The notes under the pieces are model-generated. The model was not told the origin of the DNA. It saw only the letters and a list, made by a program, of their open reading frames with translations, and did not search any database. Position numbers and translations under genes: made by a program. A stretch of DNA of 64,000 nt from an uncultured Lachnospiraceae bacterium (GTDB taxonomy: Bacteria; Bacillota; Clostridia; Lachnospirales; Lachnospiraceae): NCBI GenBank assembly GCA_945868435.1, contig CAMBLG010000003.1, positions 163,643 to 227,642 of the forward strand, given 5' to 3'. Below, one piece after another: positions 38,972 through 49,437 of this stretch; the stretch's first letter is position 1, and every line of letters starts with the position of its first letter.

Positions 38972-39520
38972 CTACTGTTCCATATGCTTTCCCAGAAAAT
39001 TCGCTGCCGACATGGTCAACACCCGAAGCAGCTCCAACGCATCGCTTCTTCCGCTCTTCTCCAGCATGATGACAGAACCCTGACAGTCCCCGTTACACGT
39101 GATCGTGGAGAGCACGGCTCCCTTGTGGTCGCTGGTCCATTCCTTTGCGAGAACCGGAAGCTCACTGTGCACATCCGCCGTCGCAAAGGTACCGCGTTTT
39201 TCCATGAGTTCCTCCACGTTTTTGCTCAGGTGTTCCCCCTCCAGTTCCTTGCGGCCCGCCCCGGCTGCCGCGATCACATAATCCCGATCGGTAATGCACA
39301 CCAGCGCTTCCACCGACTGCGCCAGCGCTTCCGCATAACTTGACGCGAACTCTCCCAGCTCACCCACCGGCGAATATTTTTTCAACAAAATCTCCCCTTC
39401 GCGATTGGTGAAAATTTCAAGGGGATCTCCCTCACGGATACGAAGTGTGCGCCGGATTTCCTTCGGTACTACAATTCTTCCAAGGTCATCTATTCTTCGA
39501 ACAATTCCAGTTGCTTTCAT
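38972..39520 (-). CDS. spoVT: Stage V sporulation protein T (AbrB + GAF)
   Basis: MKATGIVRRIDDLGRIVVPKEIRRTLRIREGDPLEIFTNREGEILLKKYSPVGELGEFA. Confidence 0.95.
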   Translation of the reverse strand: MKATGIVRRIDDLGRIVVPKEIRRTLRIREGDPLEIFTNREGEILLKKYSPVGELGEFASSYAEALAQSVEALVCITDRDYVIAAAGAGRKELEGEHLSKNVEELMEKRGTFATADVHSELPVLAKEWTSDHKGAVLSTITCNGDCQGSVIMLEKSGRSDALELLRVLTMSAANFLGKHMEQ

Positions 39521-39611
39521 ACAAAAATTCCTCCATCTATCGTACTTCCCGATTTTGGAACTAGTATTTGTAGATGAAGGAATTTTATGCGCGATTTTTC
39601 GTGATTGCCGA

Positions 39612-41024
39612 TTATATCGTCTCGACTTTGATGACGTTGGTATTGCCGGTCTGGCCGTTGATCAGACCTCCGGTCAGAACCACATGATCCCCTTTCTTTA
39701 AGTCAAAGATGTTCTTGGCACACTTCACTGCCTGATAGAACATAACCTCCATGGAACTGTACTCCTCACAGAGCACCGGCTTCACACCCCAGCTTAAATT
39801 CAGCTTGCGCCAAGCCTTTTGCGAAGTTGTCATTCCGATAATATCCACCGGACAGCGGAAACGACTGACCATGCGCACCGTGCGGCCGCTTAAGGAGCTC
39901 ACCACAATACACTTTGCCTGCACATCAATGGCCATGGCACAGGTGGAGTGAGAGATGGCATCCACTACATTGTGAATATCGAATTCGGTAGAACGGAATC
40001 GTTTATTGTAATTGATCTGGCTCTCCGTATACTCCGCGATCTCTGCCATATTGCGGACCGCATCCACCGGATATTTACCGGCAGCAGACTCTCCTGACAG
40101 CATGATTGCGGAAGATCCATCGTACACTGCATTGGCCACATCCGACAGTTCTGCTCTGGTAGGACGAGGATTATGAATCATGGACTCCAGCATCTCCGTG
40201 GCTGTGATCACACGGGTTCCCATAAGACGGCACTTGTTGATCAGATACTTCTGGATTGCCGGTACCTCCATGCCCGGGATTTCCACTCCCAGGTCTCCTC
40301 TTGCAATCATGATTCCATTGGCAATCTGGCAGATTTCTTCCACGTTATCTACACCGGCACGATTCTCAATTTTCGCAATGATGTCGATATCCTGTCCGCC
40401 GTTGGCATCTAAAAATTCTCTTAAATCCGCCACATCCTGCTTCGTGGACACAAAAGATGCCGCGACAAAGTCCACCTCGTTTTTGATGCCGAACAACAGG
40501 TCCTGCTTGTCCTGTTCACTCAGGTATGCATGATTCATCACCTTATTCGGAAAATTCATGCTCTTTCTGTCGGAGAGCACACCGCCTGCCAACACGGTAC
40601 AGATGGCATCCTTCCCCTTCAGTTTCTTCGTCTCCAATATGATAAGTCCGTTATTGATCAGAATGCGGTCGCCCACCTTCAGGTTCTCGATCAGGTTCTC
40701 ATAGTTCACGGAAACCCTCTCCTGATTGCCGACGATATCCTCCGTCGTCAAAGTAAAGGTATCTCCCTCCGCCAGTTCAATCTTCCCGTTCTCAAAGGTC
40801 TTGATCCGGTATTCCGGCCCCTTGGTATCCAGCATAATTGCAATGGGCAGATTCAGTTTTTCCCGCACCCGTTTAATCAGATCAATTTTGGCCTGATGCT
40901 CCTCATGGGATCCGTGGGAAAAGTTCAGTCTCGCCACATCCATTCCCGCCTCACACATCTTCGTAAGTACTTCCTCGTTCTCACTGGCAGGTCCAATCGT
41001 ACAGATAATCTTTGTTTTTCTCAT
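39612..41024 (-). CDS. pyk: Pyruvate kinase
   Basis: MRKTKIICTIGPASENEEVL...ARLNFSHGSHEEH...MIARGDLGVEIP...ATEMLESMIHNPRPTRAE. Confidence 0.97.
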   Translation of the reverse strand: MRKTKIICTIGPASENEEVLTKMCEAGMDVARLNFSHGSHEEHQAKIDLIKRVREKLNLPIAIMLDTKGPEYRIKTFENGKIELAEGDTFTLTTEDIVGNQERVSVNYENLIENLKVGDRILINNGLIILETKKLKGKDAICTVLAGGVLSDRKSMNFPNKVMNHAYLSEQDKQDLLFGIKNEVDFVAASFVSTKQDVADLREFLDANGGQDIDIIAKIENRAGVDNVEEICQIANGIMIARGDLGVEIPGMEVPAIQKYLINKCRLMGTRVITATEMLESMIHNPRPTRAELSDVANAVYDGSSAIMLSGESAAGKYPVDAVRNMAEIAEYTESQINYNKRFRSTEFDIHNVVDAISHSTCAMAIDVQAKCIVVSSLSGRTVRMVSRFRCPVDIIGMTTSQKAWRKLNLSWGVKPVLCEEYSSMEVMFYQAVKCAKNIFDLKKGDHVVLTGGLINGQTGNTNVIKVETI

Positions 41025-41140
41025 TTCCTTCTCTCCTTCACCTATGCCGCTTACCCGTTGCAGCATACATCTTAACCTCTATTTTATCCTCTTTATTCTA
41101 CATCCATGCCTGTTTTCACGCAATATTGCTTGCAAAACTT

Positions 41141-41400
41141 TTACTTCTTATTGACATAATTTGACATGGATACCGGCAAGGTGACGATGAAATGGTTCTC
41201 TCCGGCATGACTCTCCACCTGAATCGTTCCATTATGATGTGCGGCAATACTCGCTGCGATTGACAGTCCCAGCCCAACATGATTTTCGTCCCCGCTGCGC
41301 GCTTCATCCCGACGGTAAAACCGCTCGAACAGCTCTGCCTGCATCATCTTCTCCACAGGACGAACCAGCCAGCGGGATAACATTCGTGCTCCAGCTTTTT
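41141..41400 (-). pseudogene. Remnant of a sensor histidine kinase C-terminus
   Basis: LFERFYRRDEARSGDENHVGLGLSIAASIAAHHNGTIQVESHAGENHFIVTLP without an upstream catalytic N-box or sensor domain. Confidence 0.7.
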
Positions 41401-41496
41401 CAAGATGGAAACGACTGCGTTGCAACAGAGTATATTCAGGATGGCAAACCACTATTTGACTACACCCGTTCCGTGCCGTCAAGAAACGTCTTCGAA

Positions 41497-41534
41497 AATA
41501 AAGAATGCATATGAATATGCTTTCTTTATTATGA
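41497..41534. terminator. Hairpin between the kinase remnant and the SulP gene
   Basis: aataaagaatgcata...tatgctttctttatt, one mismatch. Confidence 0.45.
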
Positions 41535-41658
41535 ATGCACAATTTCAAATATAATAAGCTGAATGATTTCGTTAATTCCCCCATTGCGCAACCCGCAAAA
41601 ATAGCCTATGATTTTATTGTTTATGCTAGAAAAGGGAAATACAAAAAGAGGAGTTATT

Positions 41659-43329
41659 ATGGAATCACTAAAGTACATCAAACCAAAACTGTTCAGCACG
41701 ATGAAAACCTATACTAAGGAACAGTTCGTAAAGGACATTGTTGCCGGAATCATTGTGGCAATTATTGCGCTGCCACTTTCTATCGCCCTTGCAATTGCCT
41801 CCGGTGTCAACCCGGAGCAGGGACTCTATACCGGAATTATTGCCGGTTTTTTCATCTCCTTCTTAGGAGGAAGCCGCGTACAGATTGGCGGACCAACCGC
41901 CGCCTTTGTCGTGATCATTTACGGAATCATCGCCAAGTACGGTTCCAGTGGTCTGATCGTGGCAACGTTTCTCGCCGGTATCATAATGATCATTATGGGA
42001 CTTCTGCACTTCGGCAATCTCATCAAATTCATTCCCAAAACCATCACCGTCGGCTTTACCCTCGGCATTGCCGTAGGCATTTTCGCGGGGCAGATCAAAG
42101 ATTTTCTGGGATTGCAGATGGATGCCGTTCCGTCCGAGTTCGTTGACAAGATCGTCGCCTACGCCCAAAATCTGCACACACTGCAATGGATGACGCTGGC
42201 CATGGGTATGCTGGCTCTGCTCATTCAGATTTTCTGGCCAAAGGTATCTCAGAAAATCCCCGGCTCCCTTGTGGCAATCCTCGTGACAACACTTCTGGTA
42301 CAGCTTCTAAAGCTTCCGGTTGCCACTATCGGAGATCTCTACACCATCAAAGCCGGCTTTCCGAAGTTTGCCATGCCGGAGCTTTCCCTGTCTCTTGTCC
42401 GGGAAATGATCTCACCGGCCTTTACAATCGCAATCCTTGCTTCCATCGAATCCCTGCTTTCCTGCGTGGTATCCGATGGTATGATCGGCGGTCATCATCG
42501 CTCCAACGCTGAACTGGTAGGACAGGGCGTGGGCAACATCATGTCTGCTCTCTTCGGTGGAATCCCGGCAACAGGCGCCATTGCCCGTACTGCTGCCAAT
42601 GTCAAGAATGGCGGTCGTACTCCGGTTGCGGGCATGGTTCATGCCTTAACCCTGCTGCTTATCCTGCTGTTTTTGATGCCGTATGCTTCCATGATTCCCA
42701 TGAGCTGTCTGGCAGCGATCCTGATCATGGTCGCCTACAATATGAGTGGCTGGAGAACCTTCGTGCATATGGTGAAAACCGCACCGAAGAGTGATATCAC
42801 CGTACTGGTTGCCACCTTCCTTCTCACGGTCTTTTTTGACCTGGTCGTAGCCATTGAGATTGGTATGGTATTAGCTGCTTTTCTGTTCATGAAACGCATG
42901 TCCGATGTGGCCGATGTCAAATCCTGGGTCTATATGGATGATGTGGATGCCAATGAGATTTCCGAGCATACGGACTTAAAGTATGTTCCGAAAAACACCA
43001 TGGTTTACGAGATTTCCGGACCGATGTTCTTTGGTGCCACCAGCGATTATCTCGCTTTTGCCAATGAGAAACATAAAAATGTTCTGATTCTCCGCATGCG
43101 CAATGTTCCCGCAATGGACATTACCGGTCTTGACACCTTGGAGGAAGCGTACAACACCTGCCGGAAAAAGGGAATTACACTTCTTCTGTCCCATGTCAAT
43201 GAACAGCCCCTGCACGTGATGGAAAAAGCCGGCTTTGTAGAGAAGCTGGGAGCTGAAAATATATGTGACAACATTGATGCTGCACTGGCACGCGCCGAAT
43301 CCCTGGCTCCGGCTGCCAACAGATCATAA
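41659..43329 (+). CDS. SulP-family inorganic anion transporter with STAS domain
   Basis: GIIVAIIALPLSIALAIASGVNPEQGLYTGIIAGFFISFLGGSRVQIGGPTAAFVV; C-terminal MRNVPAMDITGLDTLEEAYNTC. Confidence 0.95.
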   Translation: MESLKYIKPKLFSTMKTYTKEQFVKDIVAGIIVAIIALPLSIALAIASGVNPEQGLYTGIIAGFFISFLGGSRVQIGGPTAAFVVIIYGIIAKYGSSGLIVATFLAGIIMIIMGLLHFGNLIKFIPKTITVGFTLGIAVGIFAGQIKDFLGLQMDAVPSEFVDKIVAYAQNLHTLQWMTLAMGMLALLIQIFWPKVSQKIPGSLVAILVTTLLVQLLKLPVATIGDLYTIKAGFPKFAMPELSLSLVREMISPAFTIAILASIESLLSCVVSDGMIGGHHRSNAELVGQGVGNIMSALFGGIPATGAIARTAANVKNGGRTPVAGMVHALTLLLILLFLMPYASMIPMSCLAAILIMVAYNMSGWRTFVHMVKTAPKSDITVLVATFLLTVFFDLVVAIEIGMVLAAFLFMKRMSDVADVKSWVYMDDVDANEISEHTDLKYVPKNTMVYEISGPMFFGATSDYLAFANEKHKNVLILRMRNVPAMDITGLDTLEEAYNTCRKKGITLLLSHVNEQPLHVMEKAGFVEKLGAENICDNIDAALARAESLAPAANRS

Positions 43330-43371
43330 GGAGGCTTTTATCGTATAGGAAAGCAATTTCCCATACGATAA

Positions 43372-43409
43372 GAAAATGCTGACGCAGAGCACTCTGTGTC
43401 AGCATTTTC
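43372..43409. terminator. Bidirectional terminator between SulP and PocR-hybrid kinase genes
   Basis: gaaaatgctgacgcagag-cac-tctgtgtcagcattttc followed by ttttt. Confidence 0.8.
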
Positions 43410-43424
43410 TTTTTACATGTTTTC

Positions 43425-46091
43425 CTACTGTTTTCTTAAGGCTTCAACGATTTCTTCCCCTCGATCCACAGCCAATTCATCCACAGCCTCTATGAGTTGT
43501 TCAAACAACGCCTTCTTTTCCCCCTCGAAGCGATACTCCTTCATATGGTCAATTGCCGCATTCATGGCATCCATATCCAAGTCTCCCATGGCAATGTTCA
43601 TCTCATCCAAAAGCATGTCCAGGGCCTCCGGTGTCAACAGCTTCTCACCACTTACTTCTTCCTCATCCTGCTTGAAATACGGTGCCAGAAGCTGCTCTAT
43701 TTGTCCATACATGACGAGTAACTCCGGCGTAGCTTTCCGAATCTGTTCGACATCGCCACAATTCCCTGCTTTTTCCAACATAGCTGCACAATCCGCAAGT
43801 TCCACTGCTCCAATCTGGCGGGAAGTACTCTTTAGGGCATGCACCTCTACCGTATAAATATGCCAGTCTTCCGTTTCATAAGCATTCTGTATGCTTTTCA
43901 TCTTTTTTGGAATGACTCGATAATAGTTCGATAGCGCATCCCTAAGAACCGCTTCACTCCCCATCAGTTTTCTTGCTGCCTCAAGATCCAGCCCCTGGAT
44001 TTCGAGCCCTTCCTGACTCTCGTTGGTCGCAGGCCTTCCTTCGGTCTTATGAATCTTATCCGGTGGAAGCCACTGCCGAACCTTATCAAAGAGCGCCATC
44101 ACCTCGATCGGTTTTGCAAGGAAGTCGTTCATCCCCTCCACCAAAAACATGGCCTTCGTTTCCTCCATGGCATTGGCCGTCAATGCGATAATGGGCACAT
44201 TATCGTAATCCGGATACATTCTTCTTATGATATGTGTGGTCTCTACGCCGTCCATCTTAGGCATCATATGGTCCATAAACACCAGGTCATAATGCTTTGC
44301 CGAAATCATGTCGATTGCTTCCGCACCGGTATAGGCCTTCTCCACTTTCATGTGCAAGGGTGCAAGAAGACCAACCGCAACTGCCAGGTTCACTTCATTG
44401 TCATCCACCACCAAAACCTTTGCTTCCGGCGCCTCAAAGTCAACCATCACTACCTCATCCTCACTGTGCAGCGCATGTACATCCTCATGATTAAACAACC
44501 CAATTAAAGAATATGTATAAAGAGGCTTCTTGAATACAAGCAGATTCTCCAGATCCGACTTGAAATCGTCGTGAAACCGTTCCAACAGAATGACCATAAT
44601 GTCCGGCTCTGCTTTCGCAAACGCATGTACATCTTCATTATACTCAGACATGTCCACGAACAGATAGCGAATGTCCTTGTCTTTCAACTGCTGCAGCTCC
44701 TCGATGCCGGAAAGCTGCCAGTAGCTTCCGCCAAGGCGTGTGATATCCATCTTCAGCTGCTCCCATACATATCTGTTGCCAATCAGTCCCGCAGTCCGGA
44801 TACCATCCGGTTCTTTCACGGAAGCCGTCTCTGTTTCGTGCAATTGCAACTGAGGAATACAAAATGAGAACTTGCTTCCCACCTCATATACACTCTTGAC
44901 CTCCAGCCAGCCTCCCATCAATTCTACAAGCTGCTTGGAAATTGCAAGCCCCAGACCGGTTCCCTCAATATTACGGTTACGCTTGCTGTCCACCTGATGA
45001 AAGGATTCAAAAATGCGCGACAGATCAATGTCCTTAATTCCGATTCCGGTGTCAATGACAGCAACTGAGAGCTCCTGCTCCCGCTCTCCGGTCTTTGTAC
45101 AGGACACCTTGATTGCCACCTGGCCGTGATGTGTAAATTTAACCGCATTATTTGCGAGATTGGTAATAATCTGCTTGATGCGCAGAGAATCTCCCATCAG
45201 CTCTCCCGGCAAATTCGGAGGAACGTCCATGATCAATTCTACATCTCTGTTTTCCATTCTCGTAGCTATGATGTCTACCACATCATTGACAATATCCATC
45301 GGAGAATACTCCCCCATGGTTATGTCCATCTTTCCGGACTCAATTTTGGAAAAATCCAGAATATCATTGATAATACCCAGCAGTGTCTTCCCCGAACGCT
45401 TAATCTGCAGGATATATTCTCTTGCCTGCGGAGGAAGATTCTCCCGAAGCGCCATATCCGCCATACCGATAACCGCATTCATAGGCGTCCGGATCTCATG
45501 GCTCATATTAGCAAGAAAGTCGGACTTCATCTGCGCCGCTGCACCAATTTCCTGATTGGCCTTCAATACCTGGTACTTATTGCTGGCAATATCTGATAAA
45601 ATCATAGCCAGCGAATAAATGTGGGACACCGACTCCCGCAGTTCCAGACTGCTGACGACCGGCACCTTCTGTGCCGCTTCCCAGTAAGGCTCCGGCTCAA
45701 TGCCAAGTTCCTTGGCCACCCCATAGATGTGCTCCTTCGTAGGAGGGCTTGCCATTACCTGCCCTCCAACAATGATACCATACAGCTTCCCATCGACTAC
45801 AATGGGTGCCGCAAAATCAAAAAGTCCTGCATGGCACTGATACACAGAAGCTTTTCCAAGTTCCATCGCCATATGAGCTCCCCGAAGAGCACAATTCTCA
45901 CATGCCTCCATTCCCTTGGCCGTCCCCTTTGTCCATACCTCACAGAAGTCCGTAGCCAGTGCAAATTTTGTCACTGCCACTCCATGTTCATCCACAATTC
46001 CGGATGCAATCTTACTCTTTAATGCAAACACATCCTGCATCTCTTGCAATAATCCGGCATCAACCAGATCTGTCAGAATAAAATCCTGCAT
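43425..46091 (-). CDS. PocR-domain hybrid sensor histidine kinase (HisKA-HATPase-REC-HPt)
   Basis: N-terminal FCEVWTKGTAKGMEACENCALRG...YQCHAGLFDFAAPI (PocR); FLANMSHEIRTPMNAVIGM (HisKA); TGLGLAISKQLVELMGG; VLVVDDNEVN (REC); VEVHALKSTSRQIGA (HPt). Confidence 0.93.
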   Translation of the reverse strand: MQDFILTDLVDAGLLQEMQDVFALKSKIASGIVDEHGVAVTKFALATDFCEVWTKGTAKGMEACENCALRGAHMAMELGKASVYQCHAGLFDFAAPIVVDGKLYGIIVGGQVMASPPTKEHIYGVAKELGIEPEPYWEAAQKVPVVSSLELRESVSHIYSLAMILSDIASNKYQVLKANQEIGAAAQMKSDFLANMSHEIRTPMNAVIGMADMALRENLPPQAREYILQIKRSGKTLLGIINDILDFSKIESGKMDITMGEYSPMDIVNDVVDIIATRMENRDVELIMDVPPNLPGELMGDSLRIKQIITNLANNAVKFTHHGQVAIKVSCTKTGEREQELSVAVIDTGIGIKDIDLSRIFESFHQVDSKRNRNIEGTGLGLAISKQLVELMGGWLEVKSVYEVGSKFSFCIPQLQLHETETASVKEPDGIRTAGLIGNRYVWEQLKMDITRLGGSYWQLSGIEELQQLKDKDIRYLFVDMSEYNEDVHAFAKAEPDIMVILLERFHDDFKSDLENLLVFKKPLYTYSLIGLFNHEDVHALHSEDEVVMVDFEAPEAKVLVVDDNEVNLAVAVGLLAPLHMKVEKAYTGAEAIDMISAKHYDLVFMDHMMPKMDGVETTHIIRRMYPDYDNVPIIALTANAMEETKAMFLVEGMNDFLAKPIEVMALFDKVRQWLPPDKIHKTEGRPATNESQEGLEIQGLDLEAARKLMGSEAVLRDALSNYYRVIPKKMKSIQNAYETEDWHIYTVEVHALKSTSRQIGAVELADCAAMLEKAGNCGDVEQIRKATPELLVMYGQIEQLLAPYFKQDEEEVSGEKLLTPEALDMLLDEMNIAMGDLDMDAMNAAIDHMKEYRFEGEKKALFEQLIEAVDELAVDRGEEIVEALRKQ

Positions 46092-46113
46092 GCCCCCTCC
46101 TATTGTTTCGTGT

Positions 46114-46956
46114 TTAGCCAATCTGTTCCTTGACTGCAGCCAACAACTTCTCTCTATCAACTGGTTTCAGCAGATATCCCTGCGGCTTAAAAGCAAGTAC
46201 TTTTTTTATCTTCTCCGGATCTGTAACACCGGTCAAAAACAATACCGGAATATTTTTTGTCTTGGCATAGCTTCGCACAGCTGCCAGTACCTCATCCCCG
46301 GCTCCCTCCGGCATCATGTAATCCAGCACGATCAAATCCGTGTGCTTTCTGGCAAGAAACTGCACCGCAAGCTTTCCGTTCAGAGCCGTTGCAACCTCAT
46401 AGGAATCCTCCAGATAACGCTTGATCAGCTTGAGCATATTGGCGTCATCATCTACTACCAGCACATGCTTTTTAATTTGAGGGGTTGGAACCACCCTCGC
46501 AAATATTCCGGGTTCGATCTCACACGTATCCCCGCACTCTGCACGCAGCTTACGGTTCTCCTCCAGCACTTCGCTCTCAATCTGTCGTCTCTCAGCAAGA
46601 CAGTTCTCAATCTGCACAATAATCTGACGGTTGGTAATCGGCTTCACAAGCACCAGATCCGCCACATACCGTGCCTCTTGTTTGAACTGTTCACAGTCCG
46701 TTTCATCTCCCAAAATGATAAATACAACGTTCTGCTTCTCGCATTGCTTCTTAAACTCGATCATAGAACGAATCGTGTTCTCCGACTCGTTTTTCAGACA
46801 CAGTATAAAAAGCTCCGGTTTAAACAACTCCAAATGCCGCACCAGATCCACATAGTGAAGAGAGCATGAAATGCAGGTCTGAGTATCCCCCATTCTCTCA
46901 AGCAATTCCCCCACACTGATCTGGTTCGAACCAGCCACTAAAACGCTATGCATCAT
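46114..46956 (-). CDS. Response regulator with two receiver domains (first degenerate)
   Basis: C-terminal HVLVVDDDANMLKLIKRYL...LIVLDYMMPEGAG...LTGV...LLKPVD; N-terminal receiver fold without a canonical acidic pair. Confidence 0.85.
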   Translation of the reverse strand: MMHSVLVAGSNQISVGELLERMGDTQTCISCSLHYVDLVRHLELFKPELFILCLKNESENTIRSMIEFKKQCEKQNVVFIILGDETDCEQFKQEARYVADLVLVKPITNRQIIVQIENCLAERRQIESEVLEENRKLRAECGDTCEIEPGIFARVVPTPQIKKHVLVVDDDANMLKLIKRYLEDSYEVATALNGKLAVQFLARKHTDLIVLDYMMPEGAGDEVLAAVRSYAKTKNIPVLFLTGVTDPEKIKKVLAFKPQGYLLKPVDREKLLAAVKEQIG

Positions 46957-46991
46957 AACATTTCCTCCTCATCTGTACGAAGCGTGTCAGA

Positions 46992-48161
46992 TTAGGCTCC
47001 TGCAATCGCGTCTGCAAGCGCCTCCAGCGATGCCAGATCAGCATCCTTCATTGTAGAACGAATCGTGACGGTCGGCTCTACTACGGACACATTCTTCATG
47101 GTCTCCAGGATTTCCTTCATGGTCTTGGCCGCACACGGTGCCCAGGAGCCGTTCTCAATTACACCGACCGTACGATTCTGATATGCCTTTGCCTGCAGGT
47201 GATGTAAGAAGTCCTGCATACACGGGAACACACCTCCGTCGTAGCTTGCTCCTGCCACAACCATACGGTCATAGCGGAATGCATCCTCGATGACTTCTGC
47301 CATATCTTCCCTTGCCAGATCGCTGACTACGACTTTTTCCACGCCACGGGCACGCAGAAGCTCTGCAAACTTCTCTGCCACCTTGGCTGTGTTGCCATGA
47401 ATGGAAGCATATGCCACAAGTACACCGGTGTTTTCCGGCTTATAACTGCTCCAGGTATCATATAACCCAATATAATATCCCAGATTCTCGTTCAGGATCG
47501 GGCCGTGCAGCGGGCAGATGGTCTGAATATCCAGCGTGGCCGCCTTCTTTAACAATGCCTGCACCGGAGCCCCATACTTTCCGACAATGTTGAAGTAGTA
47601 TCTTCTGGCCTCACAAGCCCAGCCTTCCGCATCCTCTGCGTCAAGAGCCCCGAACTTACCAAATCCATCTGCGGAGAACAATATCTTTTCACTGCTCTCG
47701 TAAGTCACCATAACCTCCGGCCAATGCACCATCGGAGCCATGAAAAAACTGAGAGTATGTACACCAAGTGACAGAGTATCTCCCTCCGCAACTGTGTGCA
47801 TCTTGATTTCCGGAGCAACCGCAAAGAATTGTGGCAGCATGGCAAAGGTCTTCGCATTTCCTACCAGTGTGATATCCGGGAATAATTCCAGCACACGGCC
47901 AATGCTCCCCGCATGATCCGGCTCCAGATGTGAGATTACGAGGTAGTCCGGTGTGCGTCCGCCCAATGCCTGGGTCAGCTTATTCTCCCACTCATCCATG
48001 CACCGTGCATCCACGGTATCCATCAGTGCTACCTTCTCGTCCAAAATCAAATATGAATTGTAAGACACACCTTCCGGAACCACATACTGGCTCTCAAATA
48101 AGTCGATGGTCTTGTCATCTACTCCAATATACTTTACTGCGTCTGAAATCTTTACGTCCAT
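46992..48161 (-). CDS. FprA-type flavo-diiron protein
   Basis: SHLEPDHAGS, metallo-beta-lactamase-like core, C-terminal flavodoxin VAYASIHGNTAKVAE. Confidence 0.93.
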   Translation of the reverse strand: MDVKISDAVKYIGVDDKTIDLFESQYVVPEGVSYNSYLILDEKVALMDTVDARCMDEWENKLTQALGGRTPDYLVISHLEPDHAGSIGRVLELFPDITLVGNAKTFAMLPQFFAVAPEIKMHTVAEGDTLSLGVHTLSFFMAPMVHWPEVMVTYESSEKILFSADGFGKFGALDAEDAEGWACEARRYYFNIVGKYGAPVQALLKKAATLDIQTICPLHGPILNENLGYYIGLYDTWSSYKPENTGVLVAYASIHGNTAKVAEKFAELLRARGVEKVVVSDLAREDMAEVIEDAFRYDRMVVAGASYDGGVFPCMQDFLHHLQAKAYQNRTVGVIENGSWAPCAAKTMKEILETMKNVSVVEPTVTIRSTMKDADLASLEALADAIAGA

Positions 48162-48219
48162 TGTCTTTCTCCTTTATGCTTTGTTAATAAATTTCTATAT
48201 GAAAGCACCTTGTGCTTGT

Positions 48220-48885
48220 TTACCGCATCATGCTCTCTCTCTTATCTTCCTGCTCAATTTCCATCTCCCGCTTCAGATCCTCCTCGCTCATGTATCGACG
48301 GAAAATGCGTTCTAAGATCTCATTAAATACCCAATATGTAAATGCCGGTAATATAAATATAAGCGGCCAGATCAGCCAGATTAAAAATGCTTCCAGCAAC
48401 GAAAGCAGAATCAAAAGCAGGCTCCAGGGCAGATGTCTGAGTTCTAAAAGTACGGCATTCTTGAGCGTAGCCTTCACCGTATTCTCAAACCGCGCAACAT
48501 ATGGAAACATATAACAGCCCCAGCCTACAGCGAACAGAATCCCGACGCAAAATACATAAAACATCACTCCGATCTGTTCCCCCTGTGCCAGCATTTCCCG
48601 CATGAACCGGGCATCGAAAATCAATACCAGAAGTACCAGAAGCATCACCAGCCAGGACAGCGTCGCCTGCTTGAAATTCTGACGAAAGGCATGAAAGAAG
48701 CTTCGCCCCACATAGGCCCTTCCACCTCGGATCGACTTGTGCACGGTGTAGTACAGGGCGGAAGTCGATGCACCGATCGTAAAAATCGGGATACAGCAGA
48801 TCAGCCAGAGAAAGCTTACATACACACAATCCACCAGCTTGTTCATTCCGCGAAAAAAAACGTTGTCAAAATTAAATAATCCCAT
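48220..48885 (-). CDS. DUF624/YesL-family membrane protein
   Basis: GLFNFDNVFFRGMNKLVDCVYVSFLWLICCIPIFTIGASTSALYYTVHK. Confidence 0.85.
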   Translation of the reverse strand: MGLFNFDNVFFRGMNKLVDCVYVSFLWLICCIPIFTIGASTSALYYTVHKSIRGGRAYVGRSFFHAFRQNFKQATLSWLVMLLVLLVLIFDARFMREMLAQGEQIGVMFYVFCVGILFAVGWGCYMFPYVARFENTVKATLKNAVLLELRHLPWSLLLILLSLLEAFLIWLIWPLIFILPAFTYWVFNEILERIFRRYMSEEDLKREMEIEQEDKRESMMR

Positions 48886-48906
48886 TCTCTCTCACCTCTT
48901 CCCATC

Positions 48907-49437
48907 CTAGCCCTCTACTTTCTGTTCCTGCAGATACGCTAATATCTCATCACAGATCCCGTCTCTGGTCTTATCGTCCGTTGCAATCGTCACATCGGCC
49001 GCCGCCTCATAGAGTGCACGTCGCTTCTCCATGAGCTCCGCTATGTATTCCACGTTCATATGGTTATTTAAAATCGGACGGTCATTGCTGTTCTTCACCC
49101 GCTCGTATACGGTCTTTGGCGTAGCTGTCAGAAAAACAATCCGGCCGCTCTGCTTCATATATGCAGTATTCCTGTCCCGAACTACCACACCCCCACCACA
49201 GGAGATAATGGATGGTTCTCCTTTTCCAAGGTCAAGAATCAACTGACTTTCCACGTCGCGGAAATGGTCTTCCCCATACTGCGCAAAAATGTCGTTGATG
49301 GACATCCCCTGCTCTTCCACAATTCGCTCATCCATCTCCACCAGCGGCATTTCGAGTTTTCTCTGTAAAACCCGGGCAATGGTACTTTTTCCGGCGCCCA
49401 TAAATCCGATCAAAAAAATGTTGTAATCTACCTTCAT
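48907..49437 (-). CDS. aroK: Shikimate kinase
   Basis: IFLIGFMGAGKSTIARVLQ...DERIVEEQGMSINDIF...ISCGGGVVVRD. Confidence 0.93.
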   Translation of the reverse strand: MKVDYNIFLIGFMGAGKSTIARVLQRKLEMPLVEMDERIVEEQGMSINDIFAQYGEDHFRDVESQLILDLGKGEPSIISCGGGVVVRDRNTAYMKQSGRIVFLTATPKTVYERVKNSNDRPILNNHMNVEYIAELMEKRRALYEAAADVTIATDDKTRDGICDEILAYLQEQKVEG

